The notes below the pieces were generated by a model. That model saw only the letters and a program-made list of their open reading frames with translations. It was not told the origin of the DNA and did not search any database. A program made the translations under genes and the position numbers. DNA of 64,000 nucleotides from Pseudomaricurvus albidus. Lineage in GTDB: Bacteria > Pseudomonadota > Gammaproteobacteria > Pseudomonadales > Cellvibrionaceae. Shown here piece after piece: positions 1 through 9,147 of the stretch (position 1 is its first letter; each line of letters begins with the position of its first letter). The stretch spans positions 248,001 through 312,000 of the forward strand of contig NZ_JAHKRS010000003.1 of NCBI RefSeq assembly GCF_018863235.1. Reading direction: 5' to 3'.

Positions 1-5
1 TGTTA

Positions 6-407
6 ATGACCAATCCGCAGGAAACCATGCAGAGCCTGAAGCGGCTGGGACAGAATGAGGACATCAAAAGCCTGCTGAACAACCCTGCCAACCAGCGAGT
101 TCTTAACCGCGGCAATCCGGCTGAAATTGCCCAACTGTCGGAATACCAGCAATTGCAGAAAAATCCCGACATACAAAAATTACTCAGGAATTACGAAACC
201 GACGACCCTCGTCTGGCGGTCCTGCTGGCCACCTTTTGGCAACGCAGCCAGAACCTGCAGAGCAGTCCGGAATTTCAGGCCGTGATGCTTGATCCGGAGA
301 TCCAGAGTCAATTACAGGCAGGCAACCCACTGCCATTGCTGGCCCACCCAAAGGGGGTGGAGTTAATCCGGTCCCTGCTGAACCCAACCCCTGGTACTGC
401 GCCCTGA
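6..407 (+). CDS. Small helical protein of unknown function, possibly 5'-truncated by the window edge
   Basis: I do not recognise a characterised family. The 133-residue product is soluble, Gln/Asn/Leu rich and appears to be made of short helices with a recurring pattern of 'NPxxQxLL' type segments (NPANQRVL, NPDIQKLL, DPEIQSQL, NPLPLL). Such strings occur in C-terminal tails of some CvpA-like and chaperone-like proteins, but there is no membrane segment here to support a CvpA assignment. The frame is still open upstream of the ATG (a Leu codon at 3-5), so the true start may lie outside the window and this may be the C-terminal part of a longer protein. It ends 15 bp before the glycosylase gene and probably shares its transcript. 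Confidence 0.55.
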   Translation: MTNPQETMQSLKRLGQNEDIKSLLNNPANQRVLNRGNPAEIAQLSEYQQLQKNPDIQKLLRNYETDDPRLAVLLATFWQRSQNLQSSPEFQAVMLDPEIQSQLQAGNPLPLLAHPKGVELIRSLLNPTPGTAP

Positions 408-422
408 TGGGCGCCAGCCCGG

Positions 423-1025
423 ATGATCGATCCCATGGCTTCCTCACCCACTATAGACATCCTGTTGCGTGAGGTTCGACAGTGTCGCCACTGCGAACCG
501 GATTTGCCTCTGGGAGCCAATCCCGTCATCCAGATTCATCCGGATGCCAAGCTGTTGATCGTTGGTCAGGCTCCCGGAACCCGGGTTCACGCATCAGGCA
601 TTCCCTGGAATGATCCATCCGGTGACCGCTTGCGACAATGGCTGGATCTCGATAAAGAGCGCTTTTACGATCCTCACAAGGTAGCAATAATGCCCATGGG
701 GTTTTGCTATCCCGGGAAAGGCAAGTCCGGTGATTTGCCGCCTCGAAAAGAGTGCGCGCCTCGCTGGCACAATCCGTTACTGGAGCAGCTGCCAAACATT
801 CAACTGACGCTGCTGATCGGGCAATACGCCCAGAAACACTATCTGTCTGATCCATACAAGACACTGACGGAACGGGTTGAGCACTGGCGTGATCTGATCC
901 CCCAACAATTACCCCTGCCCCACCCCTCACCGCGCAACCGTCGCTGGTTTCAACAGCATCCCTGGTTTGATGACGAGGTGGTGCCCTGGCTGCAACAACG
1001 AGTCGCGCAACTCTTGTTACCGTAA
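423..1025 (+). CDS. Uracil-DNA glycosylase superfamily protein with a probable 4Fe-4S cluster
   Basis: This 200-residue protein belongs to the uracil-DNA glycosylase fold (family 4/5-like, COG1573 type), which removes uracil or related damaged bases from DNA. The first catalytic motif is VGQAPG at about residues 47-52, followed by a G-I-P-W-N-D-P-S-G stretch. The second motif is HPSPRN at 167-172. Four cysteines, C21 and C24 (CX2C) and C95 and C111 (CX15C), are spaced as expected for the iron-sulfur cluster of family 4/5 enzymes. Two in-frame ATGs exist (423 and 435), neither with a strong Shine-Dalgarno sequence. The gene follows the unknown ORF closely. The exact UDG family and substrate cannot be settled from sequence inspection. 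Confidence 0.8.
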   Translation: MIDPMASSPTIDILLREVRQCRHCEPDLPLGANPVIQIHPDAKLLIVGQAPGTRVHASGIPWNDPSGDRLRQWLDLDKERFYDPHKVAIMPMGFCYPGKGKSGDLPPRKECAPRWHNPLLEQLPNIQLTLLIGQYAQKHYLSDPYKTLTERVEHWRDLIPQQLPLPHPSPRNRRWFQQHPWFDDEVVPWLQQRVAQLLLP

Positions 1026-1071
1026 TGGTCTGACCAGAACTCGATGCGAAAACACCAGCTTTTAAGCATCG

Positions 1072-1099
1072 CAGACAAGTACCGGCTAATACGTATAAT
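1072..1099 (+). promoter_or_regulatory. Candidate sigma-70 promoter for the amidohydrolase gene
   Basis: A perfect TATAAT -10 box lies at 1094-1099, with CAGACA (4 of 6 matches to TTGACA) at 1072-1077 and a 16-bp spacer. It sits 30 bp upstream of the start codon at 1129. Inferred only from box matches. Confidence 0.4.
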
Positions 1100-1128
1100 G
1101 TCGGGATTACTTCTGTCCGGAAACGCCC

Positions 1129-2853
1129 ATGCCCACTTCTGTTCGCTTACCCCACCTGATTGCATTGCATATTCTGTTATCCACTGTCCTTTTAAGCGGT
1201 TGCAGTCGCGACAACAGTGCGACGATTTACACTGCCAAAACTATCATCACCATGAATCAGGAGCAGCCCCGTGCAGAAGCCATTGCCGTAGTGGATGGAA
1301 AAATCGCCGCTGTCGGCGACCTCTCCAGCGTACAAGCCGCAGTCGCCGACAAACACCCACGGGTGGACACCACGTTTGATGGCAAAACTGTTTTGCCCGG
1401 CTTTATTGAGCCCCACTTGCACCCTTACCTTGCAGGCATTCTCCTGCCGATGGAATTCATCACCCCGCACGACTGGAAGCTGCCCGGCAAACACACCAGG
1501 GGAGTACAAAGCCGCGAGGGTTATATTGAGCGGCTGACCGCCGCTGAACAAAAACTGGATAGAGGTGACTGGCTCTGGACATGGGGTTACCACCAGTATT
1601 TTCACGGACAGCTGACACGTCAGGATCTTGATAAAATTTCCAGTAATCGACCGATTGCCATCTGGCACCGATCTTTTCACGAAATCATCCTCAACAGTGC
1701 TGCTATCAACGAGCTGGCACTGAAAGATCCACAACACTCGCAGGTGAACTTCGCGACAGGCCACTTTTATGAGAACGGCCTGTTTATTGAGCTGGCACCA
1801 CACATCATGCCGTTACTCACAGGCCCTTTTCGCTATCTGGGCGCCATGAGTCAGGCCAGAGATATTATTCACGCTGGCGGCATTACCACCGTCTCGGACG
1901 GAGCCTTTGGCAGTATCGATTTTGATAAAGAGTGGTTGACCATTCGTGCCTCCAACTGGAACCGCGACGCCAGTCCGTTTCGGTTTATGATGCTGGCTGA
2001 CGGCAAAGGACTTGGCGCCAGCATGGGCCATGAGCAAGCAAAGACCTTTATCAAAACGCTGCCGGAAAAGAGCACTGACAAAGCCGTCTTTTTACCCAAA
2101 CAAGTCAAGCTGTTTGCGGATGGTGCCGCCTACTCGCAACTCATGCAGATGAGCGAAGGCTATCTCGACGGTCATCACGGCGAGTGGTTAATGCCACCGG
2201 AACAACTCGAAGCGGCCATGCGCCTGTACTGGAATGACGGTTTCCAGATCCATATTCATGTCAATGGCGATCTCGGACTGGAAGTCACACTGAACATCGT
2301 TGAGAAACTGCAACAGGCATTTCCCCGTCTCGACCACCGCACCACCATTCATCATCTGGCTTACGCCCGCCCAGAACAGGCACAACGTATGGCCAATCTG
2401 GGTGTGCGGGTTTCCGCCAACCCCTACTATCTTTGGGCTCTGGCAGACAAGTACGCTGAAGTGGGCCTTGGTCCCGAGCGGGCCAACCACATGGTACCGC
2501 TCAAATCTGTGGTAGATGCAGGCGTCCCAATTTCATTCCATTCGGATTTCACCATGGCGCCCGCTCAGCCCTTGTTGCTGGCCTGGGCAGCCGCTACACG
2601 CCTGACTGCATCAGGACGCATTGCAGGACCCGATGAGCGAATCAGTCTGGATAACGCACTCAGAGCCATCACCATTAATGCCGCCAGCCAACTGCAAATG
2701 GAGAAGACCATCGGATCGCTGGAAATTGGTAAAAAAGCTGACTTCACCGTACTTGAACAAGACCCTTACGACATTGCCATTGAAGAGCTGAAAGACATCC
2801 CCATCTGGGGGACCGTGCTGGAGGGCAGAAAACAGCCCATTGAACAGGAATAA
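1129..2853 (+). CDS. Amidohydrolase-family lipoprotein (YtcJ-like, Amidohydro_3)
   Basis: The 574-residue product starts with a lipoprotein signal peptide ending in the lipobox LLSGC (Cys at about residue 25), so it is probably anchored to a membrane and faces the periplasm. The body is a metal-dependent amidohydrolase of the YtcJ type. It has an N-terminal beta-sandwich with the usual 'AIAVVDGKIAAVG' strand, the metal-binding HLHP motif (about residues 97-100, in EPHLHPY), a central HIHVNGD motif, a 'SFHSDF' metal/catalytic Asp segment and a C-terminal 'IGSLEIGKKADF' strand. YtcJ relatives hydrolyse amide or ester bonds in small molecules; the substrate here is unknown. A lipoprotein form of this family is less common than the cytoplasmic form. 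The gene stands alone between the glycosylase and cobU. Confidence 0.8.
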   Translation: MPTSVRLPHLIALHILLSTVLLSGCSRDNSATIYTAKTIITMNQEQPRAEAIAVVDGKIAAVGDLSSVQAAVADKHPRVDTTFDGKTVLPGFIEPHLHPYLAGILLPMEFITPHDWKLPGKHTRGVQSREGYIERLTAAEQKLDRGDWLWTWGYHQYFHGQLTRQDLDKISSNRPIAIWHRSFHEIILNSAAINELALKDPQHSQVNFATGHFYENGLFIELAPHIMPLLTGPFRYLGAMSQARDIIHAGGITTVSDGAFGSIDFDKEWLTIRASNWNRDASPFRFMMLADGKGLGASMGHEQAKTFIKTLPEKSTDKAVFLPKQVKLFADGAAYSQLMQMSEGYLDGHHGEWLMPPEQLEAAMRLYWNDGFQIHIHVNGDLGLEVTLNIVEKLQQAFPRLDHRTTIHHLAYARPEQAQRMANLGVRVSANPYYLWALADKYAEVGLGPERANHMVPLKSVVDAGVPISFHSDFTMAPAQPLLLAWAAATRLTASGRIAGPDERISLDNALRAITINAASQLQMEKTIGSLEIGKKADFTVLEQDPYDIAIEELKDIPIWGTVLEGRKQPIEQE

Positions 2854-2949
2854 CCCGTACCTGTACTCTGAAAATATCAGCACGATGCTTTACAATAGAA
2901 CGCGATCAGCAGGTACAAGACCTCTTTCCACCACACGATTCTTGCTCTT

Positions 2950-3504
2950 ATGAAACAACTTGTTTTTGGCGGCGCCCGATCCGGAAAAAGCCGGTTAGCG
3001 GAACATCTGACAGGACTGTACGGCAACACCATCGCCTACATTGCAACTGCAGACAATCAATACCACGATGCGGAGATGACAGCCCGAGTGGCCCATCATC
3101 GTCAGCAGCGTCCTTCAGCATGGCACACACTGGAAGAGCCTGTTCACTTGGGCACCCGCCTTCGGCAGTGCGCATCCGATTATGACGCGATCATGGTGGA
3201 TTGCCTGACGCTGTGGCTGACCAACTGCCTGATGGCCGAAGAGAAAACTGCCGGCTTCTGGGAGCAGCAAAAGCATGACTTCCTGCTGGCACTGGAAGAA
3301 ATACCCACGCCGATCATACTGGTCAGCAATGAAGTAGGCATGGGGATCGTCCCTCTCGGTGAACTTAACCGCCGCTTTGTGGATGAAGCCGGTTTTCTCA
3401 ACCAGGCTTCGGCACGAGTGTGCGAACGGGTGATTTTTACCGCCGCCGGCTGCCCGCTGGTCGTTAAGGGAAGTGCACTGAATACCTGCGAACAACTGCC
3501 TTGA
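2950..3504 (+). CDS. cobU: Adenosylcobinamide kinase / adenosylcobinamide-phosphate guanylyltransferase
   Basis: CobU phosphorylates adenosylcobinamide and then transfers GMP to give AdoCbi-GDP, the activated precursor of nucleotide-loop assembly. The 184-residue length fits the family. The P-loop GGARSGKS is at residues 7-14. The HHRxxRPxxW segment at 49-58 holds the residue region used for guanylylation. The VDCLTLWLTN strand (83-92) and the VSNEVGMGIVP motif (125-135) are typical of CobU. It is the first gene of a plus-strand block with cobT, cobC and cobS. The 96-bp upstream gap is too short for a cobalamin riboswitch and shows none of its conserved segments. Confidence 0.95.
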   Translation: MKQLVFGGARSGKSRLAEHLTGLYGNTIAYIATADNQYHDAEMTARVAHHRQQRPSAWHTLEEPVHLGTRLRQCASDYDAIMVDCLTLWLTNCLMAEEKTAGFWEQQKHDFLLALEEIPTPIILVSNEVGMGIVPLGELNRRFVDEAGFLNQASARVCERVIFTAAGCPLVVKGSALNTCEQLP

Positions 3505-3577
3505 TTTTTGCGTTCCAGAGCATTCTTGAACGCTCATACTATTAAACGCTTACTCGACAAACACACTGGAGCCTCAC

Positions 3578-4624
3578 ATGAGTTGGTATCACGAGCCCGC
3601 AGCCACACCCAGCGAAACGCATCGACGGAACGCCGAACAACGTCAGGCGCAACTCACCAAACCAGCGGGTTCAATGGGGCAACTGGAAACTCTGGCGGTC
3701 ACACTGGCGAGTCTGCAGGCCAGTGACCAACCCTGCTGCGATAATGTCAGCATTACTATTTTCGCCGCCGATCACGGTGTGGCCGCCGAAGGTGTTTCCG
3801 CGTTCCCTCAAGCGGTCACCGGTCAAATGGTGCACAACTTTTCCAGCGGCGGTGCAGCCATTTCAGTGCTGGCCAAATCTCTGGGTGCGCAATTGGGTGT
3901 TATCAACGTCGGCACCGTGGATGAACTGCCGGAGCTGGAAGGTGTGTCGGATCAGCGTATTGCCGCCGGCACCGCCAATTTTACCCAAAAAGCCGCCATG
4001 TCATCCGATCAATTGCAACGGGCGCTGAGTATCGGTCAGAAGACATTACTGAATGCCCAGCAGAACGGCGCGCAACTATGGATTGGTGGTGAGATGGGTA
4101 TCGCCAATACTACATCCGCTACAGCACTGGCTTGCGCCTATCTGAAAAAACACGCCGCTGAAATTGTCGGACCGGGTACCGGTCTGGACAACGCCGGACA
4201 AATTCACAAGTCCTCAGTGATTCATCGCGCACTGGATGTCTTTAATGCAACGTCCCAACAACCGTTGAAAAACCTGCAATATCTGGGCGGTTTTGAAATT
4301 GCCGCACTAACCGGCGCTTACATAGCCGCCGGACAAATTGGCCTCCCGGTACTGGTTGATGGTTTTATTTGCAGTGTGGCGGCACTCTACGCCATGGCCA
4401 TCAATCCGACCATTAAACCCTGGTTGCTGGTATCTCATCAGTCGGCGGAACCCGGTCATCGCAGTGTGCTCGACAGCTTTGATCAGCAACCATTACTTGA
4501 TCTCGGTTTGCGTTTGGGAGAAGGCAGCGGCGCCGCTGCGGCTGTACCGCTGTTACGGCTGGCTTGTGACCTTCACAACCAGATGGCCACCTTTGACAGT
4601 GCCGGCGTCGACAGCAAATCATGA
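3578..4624 (+). CDS. cobT: Nicotinate-nucleotide--dimethylbenzimidazole phosphoribosyltransferase
   Basis: CobT makes alpha-ribazole 5'-phosphate from nicotinate mononucleotide and 5,6-dimethylbenzimidazole, the lower ligand that BluB (encoded nearby) would supply. The 348-residue product has the ADHGV segment (64-68), the SSGGAAI loop (89-95), MGIANTT and GPGTGLDN motifs. The catalytic glutamate in LGEGSGAA is at position 315, matching the known CobT glutamate near 317. The ATG at 3578 is preceded by GGAG. The stop overlaps the next start by 4 bp (ATGA), so cobT and cobC are translationally coupled. Confidence 0.96.
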   Translation: MSWYHEPAATPSETHRRNAEQRQAQLTKPAGSMGQLETLAVTLASLQASDQPCCDNVSITIFAADHGVAAEGVSAFPQAVTGQMVHNFSSGGAAISVLAKSLGAQLGVINVGTVDELPELEGVSDQRIAAGTANFTQKAAMSSDQLQRALSIGQKTLLNAQQNGAQLWIGGEMGIANTTSATALACAYLKKHAAEIVGPGTGLDNAGQIHKSSVIHRALDVFNATSQQPLKNLQYLGGFEIAALTGAYIAAGQIGLPVLVDGFICSVAALYAMAINPTIKPWLLVSHQSAEPGHRSVLDSFDQQPLLDLGLRLGEGSGAAAAVPLLRLACDLHNQMATFDSAGVDSKS

Positions 4625-5334
4625 GCACAGACAAACAACAATCCGTCACCACCCTGGATTTTCTCCGCCACGGAGAGTGTCAGGACAAGATGGAAGATGG
4701 CCACAAAAATTTCGACAGTCAGGCGATTTTTCGTGGCCGAACCGATTCCCCACTGAATGAATGTGGCTGGCACCAAATGAATCAGGCGGTTCAACACTGG
4801 CACGCGCCTCTCACCGAAGTTAACCACAACTGGGACAAAATCATCAGCTCGCCGTTAAAGCGATGCCGGATTTTTTCTGAACAATTGGCAGAGTTTCTTA
4901 AGCTGCCGTCTGAAATCAATGATGCGCTGCGGGAAATTGATTTCGGCGATTGGGACGGTCGATTGATCGAGAGTATCGAACGGGATTTTCCTGATGAACT
5001 GGCCCGTTTCTGGAGTAATCCAGCTGAACAAACACCGCCCAATGGCGAGCCATTACACGACTTTAACCAGAGAGTCGTGTCGGCTTTTGAATCCCTGATC
5101 CAATCAGAAACCAATCAACACTGTTTAATAATCTGTCACGGCGGAGTGATTCGCAGCATTCTTGGTCACTGCCTGAAAATTCCCCTGGACAGCCTGTCAC
5201 GACTGTCCGTACCCCATGCCTGCATGACCCAGATTCAGATTTACCACAAGCCCGGCTATGACGACTGGATACAACTGACCCGCCATCAACCACTGCCCAC
5301 AGACATCAATCAACCCTGCAGCATAAGCTTATGA
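4621..5334 (+). CDS. cobC: Alpha-ribazole phosphatase-like histidine phosphatase
   Basis: This is a histidine-phosphatase-superfamily protein of 237 residues. The phospho-acceptor motif RHGE is at residues 16-19 and the second active-site histidine is in the CHGG motif near residue 175. In this position it is expected to remove the 5'-phosphate from alpha-ribazole phosphate or from adenosylcobalamin 5'-phosphate. It is coupled by 4-bp overlaps to cobT upstream and cobS downstream. An insertion after the RHGE motif (about 20 residues before FRGRTDSPL) makes it slightly longer than the usual ~200 residues. The function is inferred from family plus operon context. Confidence 0.85.
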   Translation: MSTDKQQSVTTLDFLRHGECQDKMEDGHKNFDSQAIFRGRTDSPLNECGWHQMNQAVQHWHAPLTEVNHNWDKIISSPLKRCRIFSEQLAEFLKLPSEINDALREIDFGDWDGRLIESIERDFPDELARFWSNPAEQTPPNGEPLHDFNQRVVSAFESLIQSETNQHCLIICHGGVIRSILGHCLKIPLDSLSRLSVPHACMTQIQIYHKPGYDDWIQLTRHQPLPTDINQPCSISL

Positions 5335-6095
5335 GCTCTCTGACCTCTTCCCGAACCGGCCGCGCACTCATCACTGCGTTTTTATTTTTGACCCGTTTGC
5401 CCATGCCGAAACTGGACTGCTACGAGCCGGCCGATTCTGGTCGCGCGTTTCCGCTGTTCCCTCTGGTGGGGCTGGTCATTGGTGCTCTGCTGACGCTGAC
5501 CGCAATGGTACTGGCGCCTGTTCTGCCGGCAGGAGTGATCGCCGCCATTGTCGTCATTCTCTGGGTCTTAGTTACCGGAGGCCTGCATCTCGATGGACTC
5601 GGTGACAGTGCCGACGGCTGGCTCGCCGGCGGCGACAAAGAGCGCACACTGGAGATCATGAAAGACCCTCGCAGCGGCAGTGCGGCGGTGGTTATCATCG
5701 GCTGCCTGCTGCTGCTGAAATACTCTGCGTTAAGCGAATTGATTGAACAGCAACACTGGTGGGCTCTGTGTCTGGCGCCGGTATTGTCGAGAGCAATGAG
5801 TCTGCTGCTGTTACTCACGACCCCCTATGTCAGTCACAAAGGCATCGCTGAGGATTTTCTCAAACACGCCTCTCGGCAGCGTATGCGGCTCAGCGTGGGG
5901 TTATCCTGGATTCTGGCAGCGGCAATACTGCCCTTGCCCCAGACACTGATTCTGATGGCGCTGGTCGCGATCCTGTTTGCCGGTTTGAGAGCGCTGATGA
6001 TTAAACGACTGGATGGCGCCACCGGTGATACCAGCGGCGCACTGATTGAAGTGATGGAAGCCGCGGTGTTAATTGCCTGTCTTGTAAACGTCTGA
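5331..6095 (+). CDS. cobS: Adenosylcobinamide-GDP ribazoletransferase (cobalamin synthase)
   Basis: CobS joins AdoCbi-GDP with alpha-ribazole (phosphate), the last step of nucleotide-loop assembly, in the inner membrane. The 254-residue protein is strongly hydrophobic with several membrane segments. It carries the acidic DGLGDSADG motif (88-96) and the following MKDPRSG motif (110-116), both hallmarks of CobS. The start overlaps the cobC stop by 4 bp. It ends the plus-strand cob block; the next gene is convergent and begins its stop codon 35 bp away. No clear rho-independent terminator is visible between them. Confidence 0.95.
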   Translation: MSSLTSSRTGRALITAFLFLTRLPMPKLDCYEPADSGRAFPLFPLVGLVIGALLTLTAMVLAPVLPAGVIAAIVVILWVLVTGGLHLDGLGDSADGWLAGGDKERTLEIMKDPRSGSAAVVIIGCLLLLKYSALSELIEQQHWWALCLAPVLSRAMSLLLLLTTPYVSHKGIAEDFLKHASRQRMRLSVGLSWILAAAILPLPQTLILMALVAILFAGLRALMIKRLDGATGDTSGALIEVMEAAVLIACLVNV

Positions 6096-6130
6096 CGCAA
6101 ACAGCTCACGGTGCCTTAATGATTTGCAGT

Positions 6131-6877
6131 TCAGTCATTCCTCTCCCACCGGATTTCCAGCTCCTGCAGTCCCTGTTTCATCGCTGTGTAAGCATTTTTG
6201 GCCACCAGTTGCGGTCCCTTAACACCCAGCTCGATTCGAGGCTGATCCCCCATGATTGGCAGACTGAAAACCTTCAATTCAGGGTGATCCGCGAGCAGCT
6301 TTTCCATCAGCGGGATAATCGCACTCTCATTGGCACCCTGCAGCATCACTGAGTATTCACGGTAGTTGTGATCGGCAATATCGGGATATTGAGTATCCAG
6401 CACCCATTCCAGCATGGGCCAGGCCATTTGCGGGAAACCGGGCACAAAATGATGATGCTGAATACTGAACCCGGGAATACGGTTAACAGGGTTTGGGATA
6501 ATCGTTGACCCGCGAGGGAACTCCACCAGCCGATAGCGTGTATCGGTCAATTCACGTCCGGTGCTGCGGGCGAACTCTTCCAGCAGGGCCACACCTTCCG
6601 GGTGTCGTTCAGTGACGGTGCCCAGCGCCCTGGCAACGGCTTCGCGGGTCAAGTCGTCGGGTGTCGCCCCGATGCCGCCGGTACTGAGCACCAGATGCCC
6701 CTTGGAAAAACTTTGCTGGTAACACTCAATCAATTCATCCATGTCGTCACCGAGGACTCTGGCCCAGCTCAGACACAGATCGCGCTGATTCAGTATTTCC
6801 ACAATTTTTGACAGGTGCTGATCTTTGCGACGCCCCGAGAGAATTTCATCTCCGACAATAACCAATCCGATTTGCAT
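6131..6877 (-). CDS. CinA-like / MoaB-Mog domain protein (molybdopterin-binding fold), no amidohydrolase domain
   Basis: This 248-residue protein has the MoCF_biosynth fold. GDEILSGRRKD at 9-19 and STGGIGATPDDLT at 65-77 are the signature segments also found in the N-terminal domain of CinA and in MoaB/Mog. The C-terminal nicotinamide-nucleotide amidase (PncC) domain of full CinA is absent, so it is a stand-alone N-terminal-type protein. In CinA that domain acts as an ADP-ribose/nucleotide pyrophosphatase; whether this holds here is not shown. It lies 22 bp downstream of cobQ on the same strand and is probably the last gene of the riboswitch-led B12 operon. Confidence 0.75.
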   Translation of the reverse strand: MQIGLVIVGDEILSGRRKDQHLSKIVEILNQRDLCLSWARVLGDDMDELIECYQQSFSKGHLVLSTGGIGATPDDLTREAVARALGTVTERHPEGVALLEEFARSTGRELTDTRYRLVEFPRGSTIIPNPVNRIPGFSIQHHHFVPGFPQMAWPMLEWVLDTQYPDIADHNYREYSVMLQGANESAIIPLMEKLLADHPELKVFSLPIMGDQPRIELGVKGPQLVAKNAYTAMKQGLQELEIRWERND

Positions 6878-6899
6878 AGCCTGCCCTCACATTGAAAGA

Positions 6900-8417
6900 T
6901 CAGTCATTATACAGAAAATCCGGCAATACCTGATTCCAGCGCGACCAGTCCATGGCCTCTTCGACCGAGTCACTCAGACGCTGCACCTCCCTTTCTCTCA
7001 GCGCCTCATAATCAAACTGTTCTACTACATTCAAACCCGCCCACTGCAGCAGTTTTTCCAGCGCTCCCTGCTGGTCAAACAGACCGTGCAGATAGGTTCC
7101 ATAAATGGTGTTGTCCTGATTGATGGCGCCATCGGGCTGCCGGGTATCCGTGGCCGCCTCCAGATACACCGCCGGGGTTTTCAACGCTTCGCCTGTTGTC
7201 ACGCCGGCATGAATTTCATAACCGCTGACGGGCGTGATTCCATCAAACAACACCCCGGCGCGATTGACCAGCTGCTTGCTGGGAAACAGGCGGGTCTCCA
7301 TGGACAACCAACCCAGGCCATCAAGGCTTTCCGGCTCGCCTTCAATGCCCTCGGGATCGTGAATTTTCTCACCCAGCATTTGATAACCGCCACAGATGCC
7401 CATCAATTTGCCACCATAGCGCAGATGACGCGCAATGGCTTCGGGCCAGCCCTGTTGCTGCAGAAATTTCAAATCGGCAATCACACTTTTACTGCCCGGC
7501 AGTACGATTAAATCCGCTGGCGGTATTGCCTGATCGGGTCCGACAAAATGAAACTCAACCTGCGGGTGTAATCGCAGAGCATCAAAATCCGTGTGATTAC
7601 TGATACGCGGCAACGCCGGTACAACCACGGTAAGTTTTTGTTGCTGGTAGGCGTCGCTGGCTTCAGTGTTTGCGGTCAATGCATCTTCCGCTTCCAGATG
7701 AAAGCCTTTCAGGTAGGGCAAGACCGCCAGCACGGGCTTGCCTGTTCGTTGCTCCAACCATGTCAGACCCGATTCCAGCAAACCGATATCACCGCGAAAC
7801 CGGTTGATCACAAAACCGGCCACCCGGGCCTGCTCTGAAGGCGACAATAATTCCAGCGTGCCCACCAGATGCGCAAACACTCCGCCTTTATCAATATCGG
7901 CAATCAAGATGACCGGGCAATCGGCTTCCTCGGCAAATCCCATGTTGGCAATATCCCGATCGCGCAAATTGATCTCTGCCGGACTGCCGGCGCCTTCGAC
8001 AAACACATATTGGTACTGGTCACACAAACGCTGATGCGACTCCATGACCGCCGCCATGGCTACGGTTTTATAGTCGTGGTATACCGCCGCCTCCATGTTC
8101 GTCACGGCTTTTCCGTGGACAATGACCTGAGCACCGGTATCGCTGTTGGGCTTGAGCAGCACGGGATTCATATCCGTATGTGGCTCAAGTCCTGCTGCAA
8201 AAGCCTGTACCGCCTGAGCGCGCCCGATTTCCCCGCCATCGACAGTGACCGCACTGTTGAGCGCCATATTTTGCGGCTTAAATGGCACCACTGACATGTT
8301 TTTCCGGGCGAAAATGCGGCACAACGCAGTCACCAAAGTACTTTTACCGGCATCGGAGGTTGTGCCCTGTACCATCAGGGTTTGCTTTTTTGACAGTTTG
8401 TTCACGCTTAAACTCAC
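6900..8417 (-). CDS. cobQ: Cobyric acid synthase
   Basis: CobQ/CbiP amidates adenosylcobyrinate a,c-diamide at positions b, d, e and g using glutamine and ATP. The 505-residue protein has an N-terminal dethiobiotin-synthase-like ATPase with P-loop GTTSDAGKS (18-26), then a class I glutamine amidotransferase domain with nucleophile Cys in GICGGYQ and catalytic His in GTYLHG. The start codon is GTG (8415-8417), overlapping the TGA stop of bluB in a GTGA arrangement, so the two are coupled. No genes for earlier corrin-ring steps are in the window, so its substrate must come from genes elsewhere or from salvaged incomplete corrinoids. Confidence 0.95.
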   Translation of the reverse strand: MSLSVNKLSKKQTLMVQGTTSDAGKSTLVTALCRIFARKNMSVVPFKPQNMALNSAVTVDGGEIGRAQAVQAFAAGLEPHTDMNPVLLKPNSDTGAQVIVHGKAVTNMEAAVYHDYKTVAMAAVMESHQRLCDQYQYVFVEGAGSPAEINLRDRDIANMGFAEEADCPVILIADIDKGGVFAHLVGTLELLSPSEQARVAGFVINRFRGDIGLLESGLTWLEQRTGKPVLAVLPYLKGFHLEAEDALTANTEASDAYQQQKLTVVVPALPRISNHTDFDALRLHPQVEFHFVGPDQAIPPADLIVLPGSKSVIADLKFLQQQGWPEAIARHLRYGGKLMGICGGYQMLGEKIHDPEGIEGEPESLDGLGWLSMETRLFPSKQLVNRAGVLFDGITPVSGYEIHAGVTTGEALKTPAVYLEAATDTRQPDGAINQDNTIYGTYLHGLFDQQGALEKLLQWAGLNVVEQFDYEALREREVQRLSDSVEEAMDWSRWNQVLPDFLYND

Positions 8418-9103
8418 AGTTGATCATCCCACTGTTGCTGAGCCCTGGCAGCCTTATCCGGCTCCCAGGTATCGCACATGACATAGTCGGTTAATTTACC
8501 GCGGCTGGCCCAGCCCTCTTTTATCAGCATGGGTTGATCGTAAAATTCATCGACGTGTCCCAGACACAGTATTCCGATCGGCTCAGCGCCTTCAGGAATG
8601 GAGAGGACATCACGGACATCCTGCGGATCAAAAATGGACACCCAGCCCATGCCCAGCCCCTCTGCGCGAGCCGCCAGCCAGATATTTTGTATCGCGCAGG
8701 ACGCGGAGGCCAAATCCATATCAGGCAGCGTTCGCCGGCCAAAAACGTGTCGCTCCCGCTGCTCCATCAACGTCACGACCCAGACTTCGCCACAATCGAG
8801 AATGCCCTGAACTTTGAGCTGCATAAACTCATCCGAGCGCTCCCCCATCGCCTCAGCAGTCTTGATCCTTTCCCGCTCGACAACCTGATGCAACAACCCT
8901 CGCAGATCCGGACGCAGGACACGAACAATCCGCCACGGTTGCATCAATCCAACACTGGGAGCACTGTGGGCGGCATGCAATAAACGCTCGATCAATTGCT
9001 CGTCGATCGGGTCATTGCGAAAGTGCCTCATATCGCGACGCTCGAAGATCGCTTTATACACGCCCTCTTTCGCTGCCGGATCAAACTCAAATTGTTCGGT
9101 CAT
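8414..9103 (-). CDS. bluB: 5,6-dimethylbenzimidazole synthase
   Basis: BluB is a flavin-destructase of the nitroreductase fold that converts FMNH2 and oxygen into 5,6-dimethylbenzimidazole. Key segments are RRDMRHFR near the N-terminus, [12 protein letters not shown], the [15 protein letters not shown] region, and [13 protein letters not shown] chose the ATG at 9103 (229 residues) because a GAG/GGTGG-rich Shine-Dalgarno sequence precedes it and the product then starts like other BluB proteins. An alternative ATG at 9148 overlaps the btuF stop by one base (TAATG) and would add 15 atypical residues. It supplies the base used by CobT from the opposite block. Confidence 0.93.
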   Translation of the reverse strand: MTEQFEFDPAAKEGVYKAIFERRDMRHFRNDPIDEQLIERLLHAAHSAPSVGLMQPWRIVRVLRPDLRGLLHQVVERERIKTAEAMGERSDEFMQLKVQGILDCGEVWVVTLMEQRERHVFGRRTLPDMDLASASCAIQNIWLAARAEGLGMGWVSIFDPQDVRDVLSIPEGAEPIGILCLGHVDEFYDQPMLIKEGWASRGKLTDYVMCDTWEPDKAARAQQQWDDQL

Positions 9104-9147
9104 ACCCACCACTCTCAATTTCACCACGGCCTGCCAAGACCATGGCA

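Noticed and set aside
2854-2949. Cobalamin riboswitch upstream of cobU
   Set aside because: The 96-bp gap is shorter than the aptamer and lacks the GCTGCCCCCGCAAC-type core.
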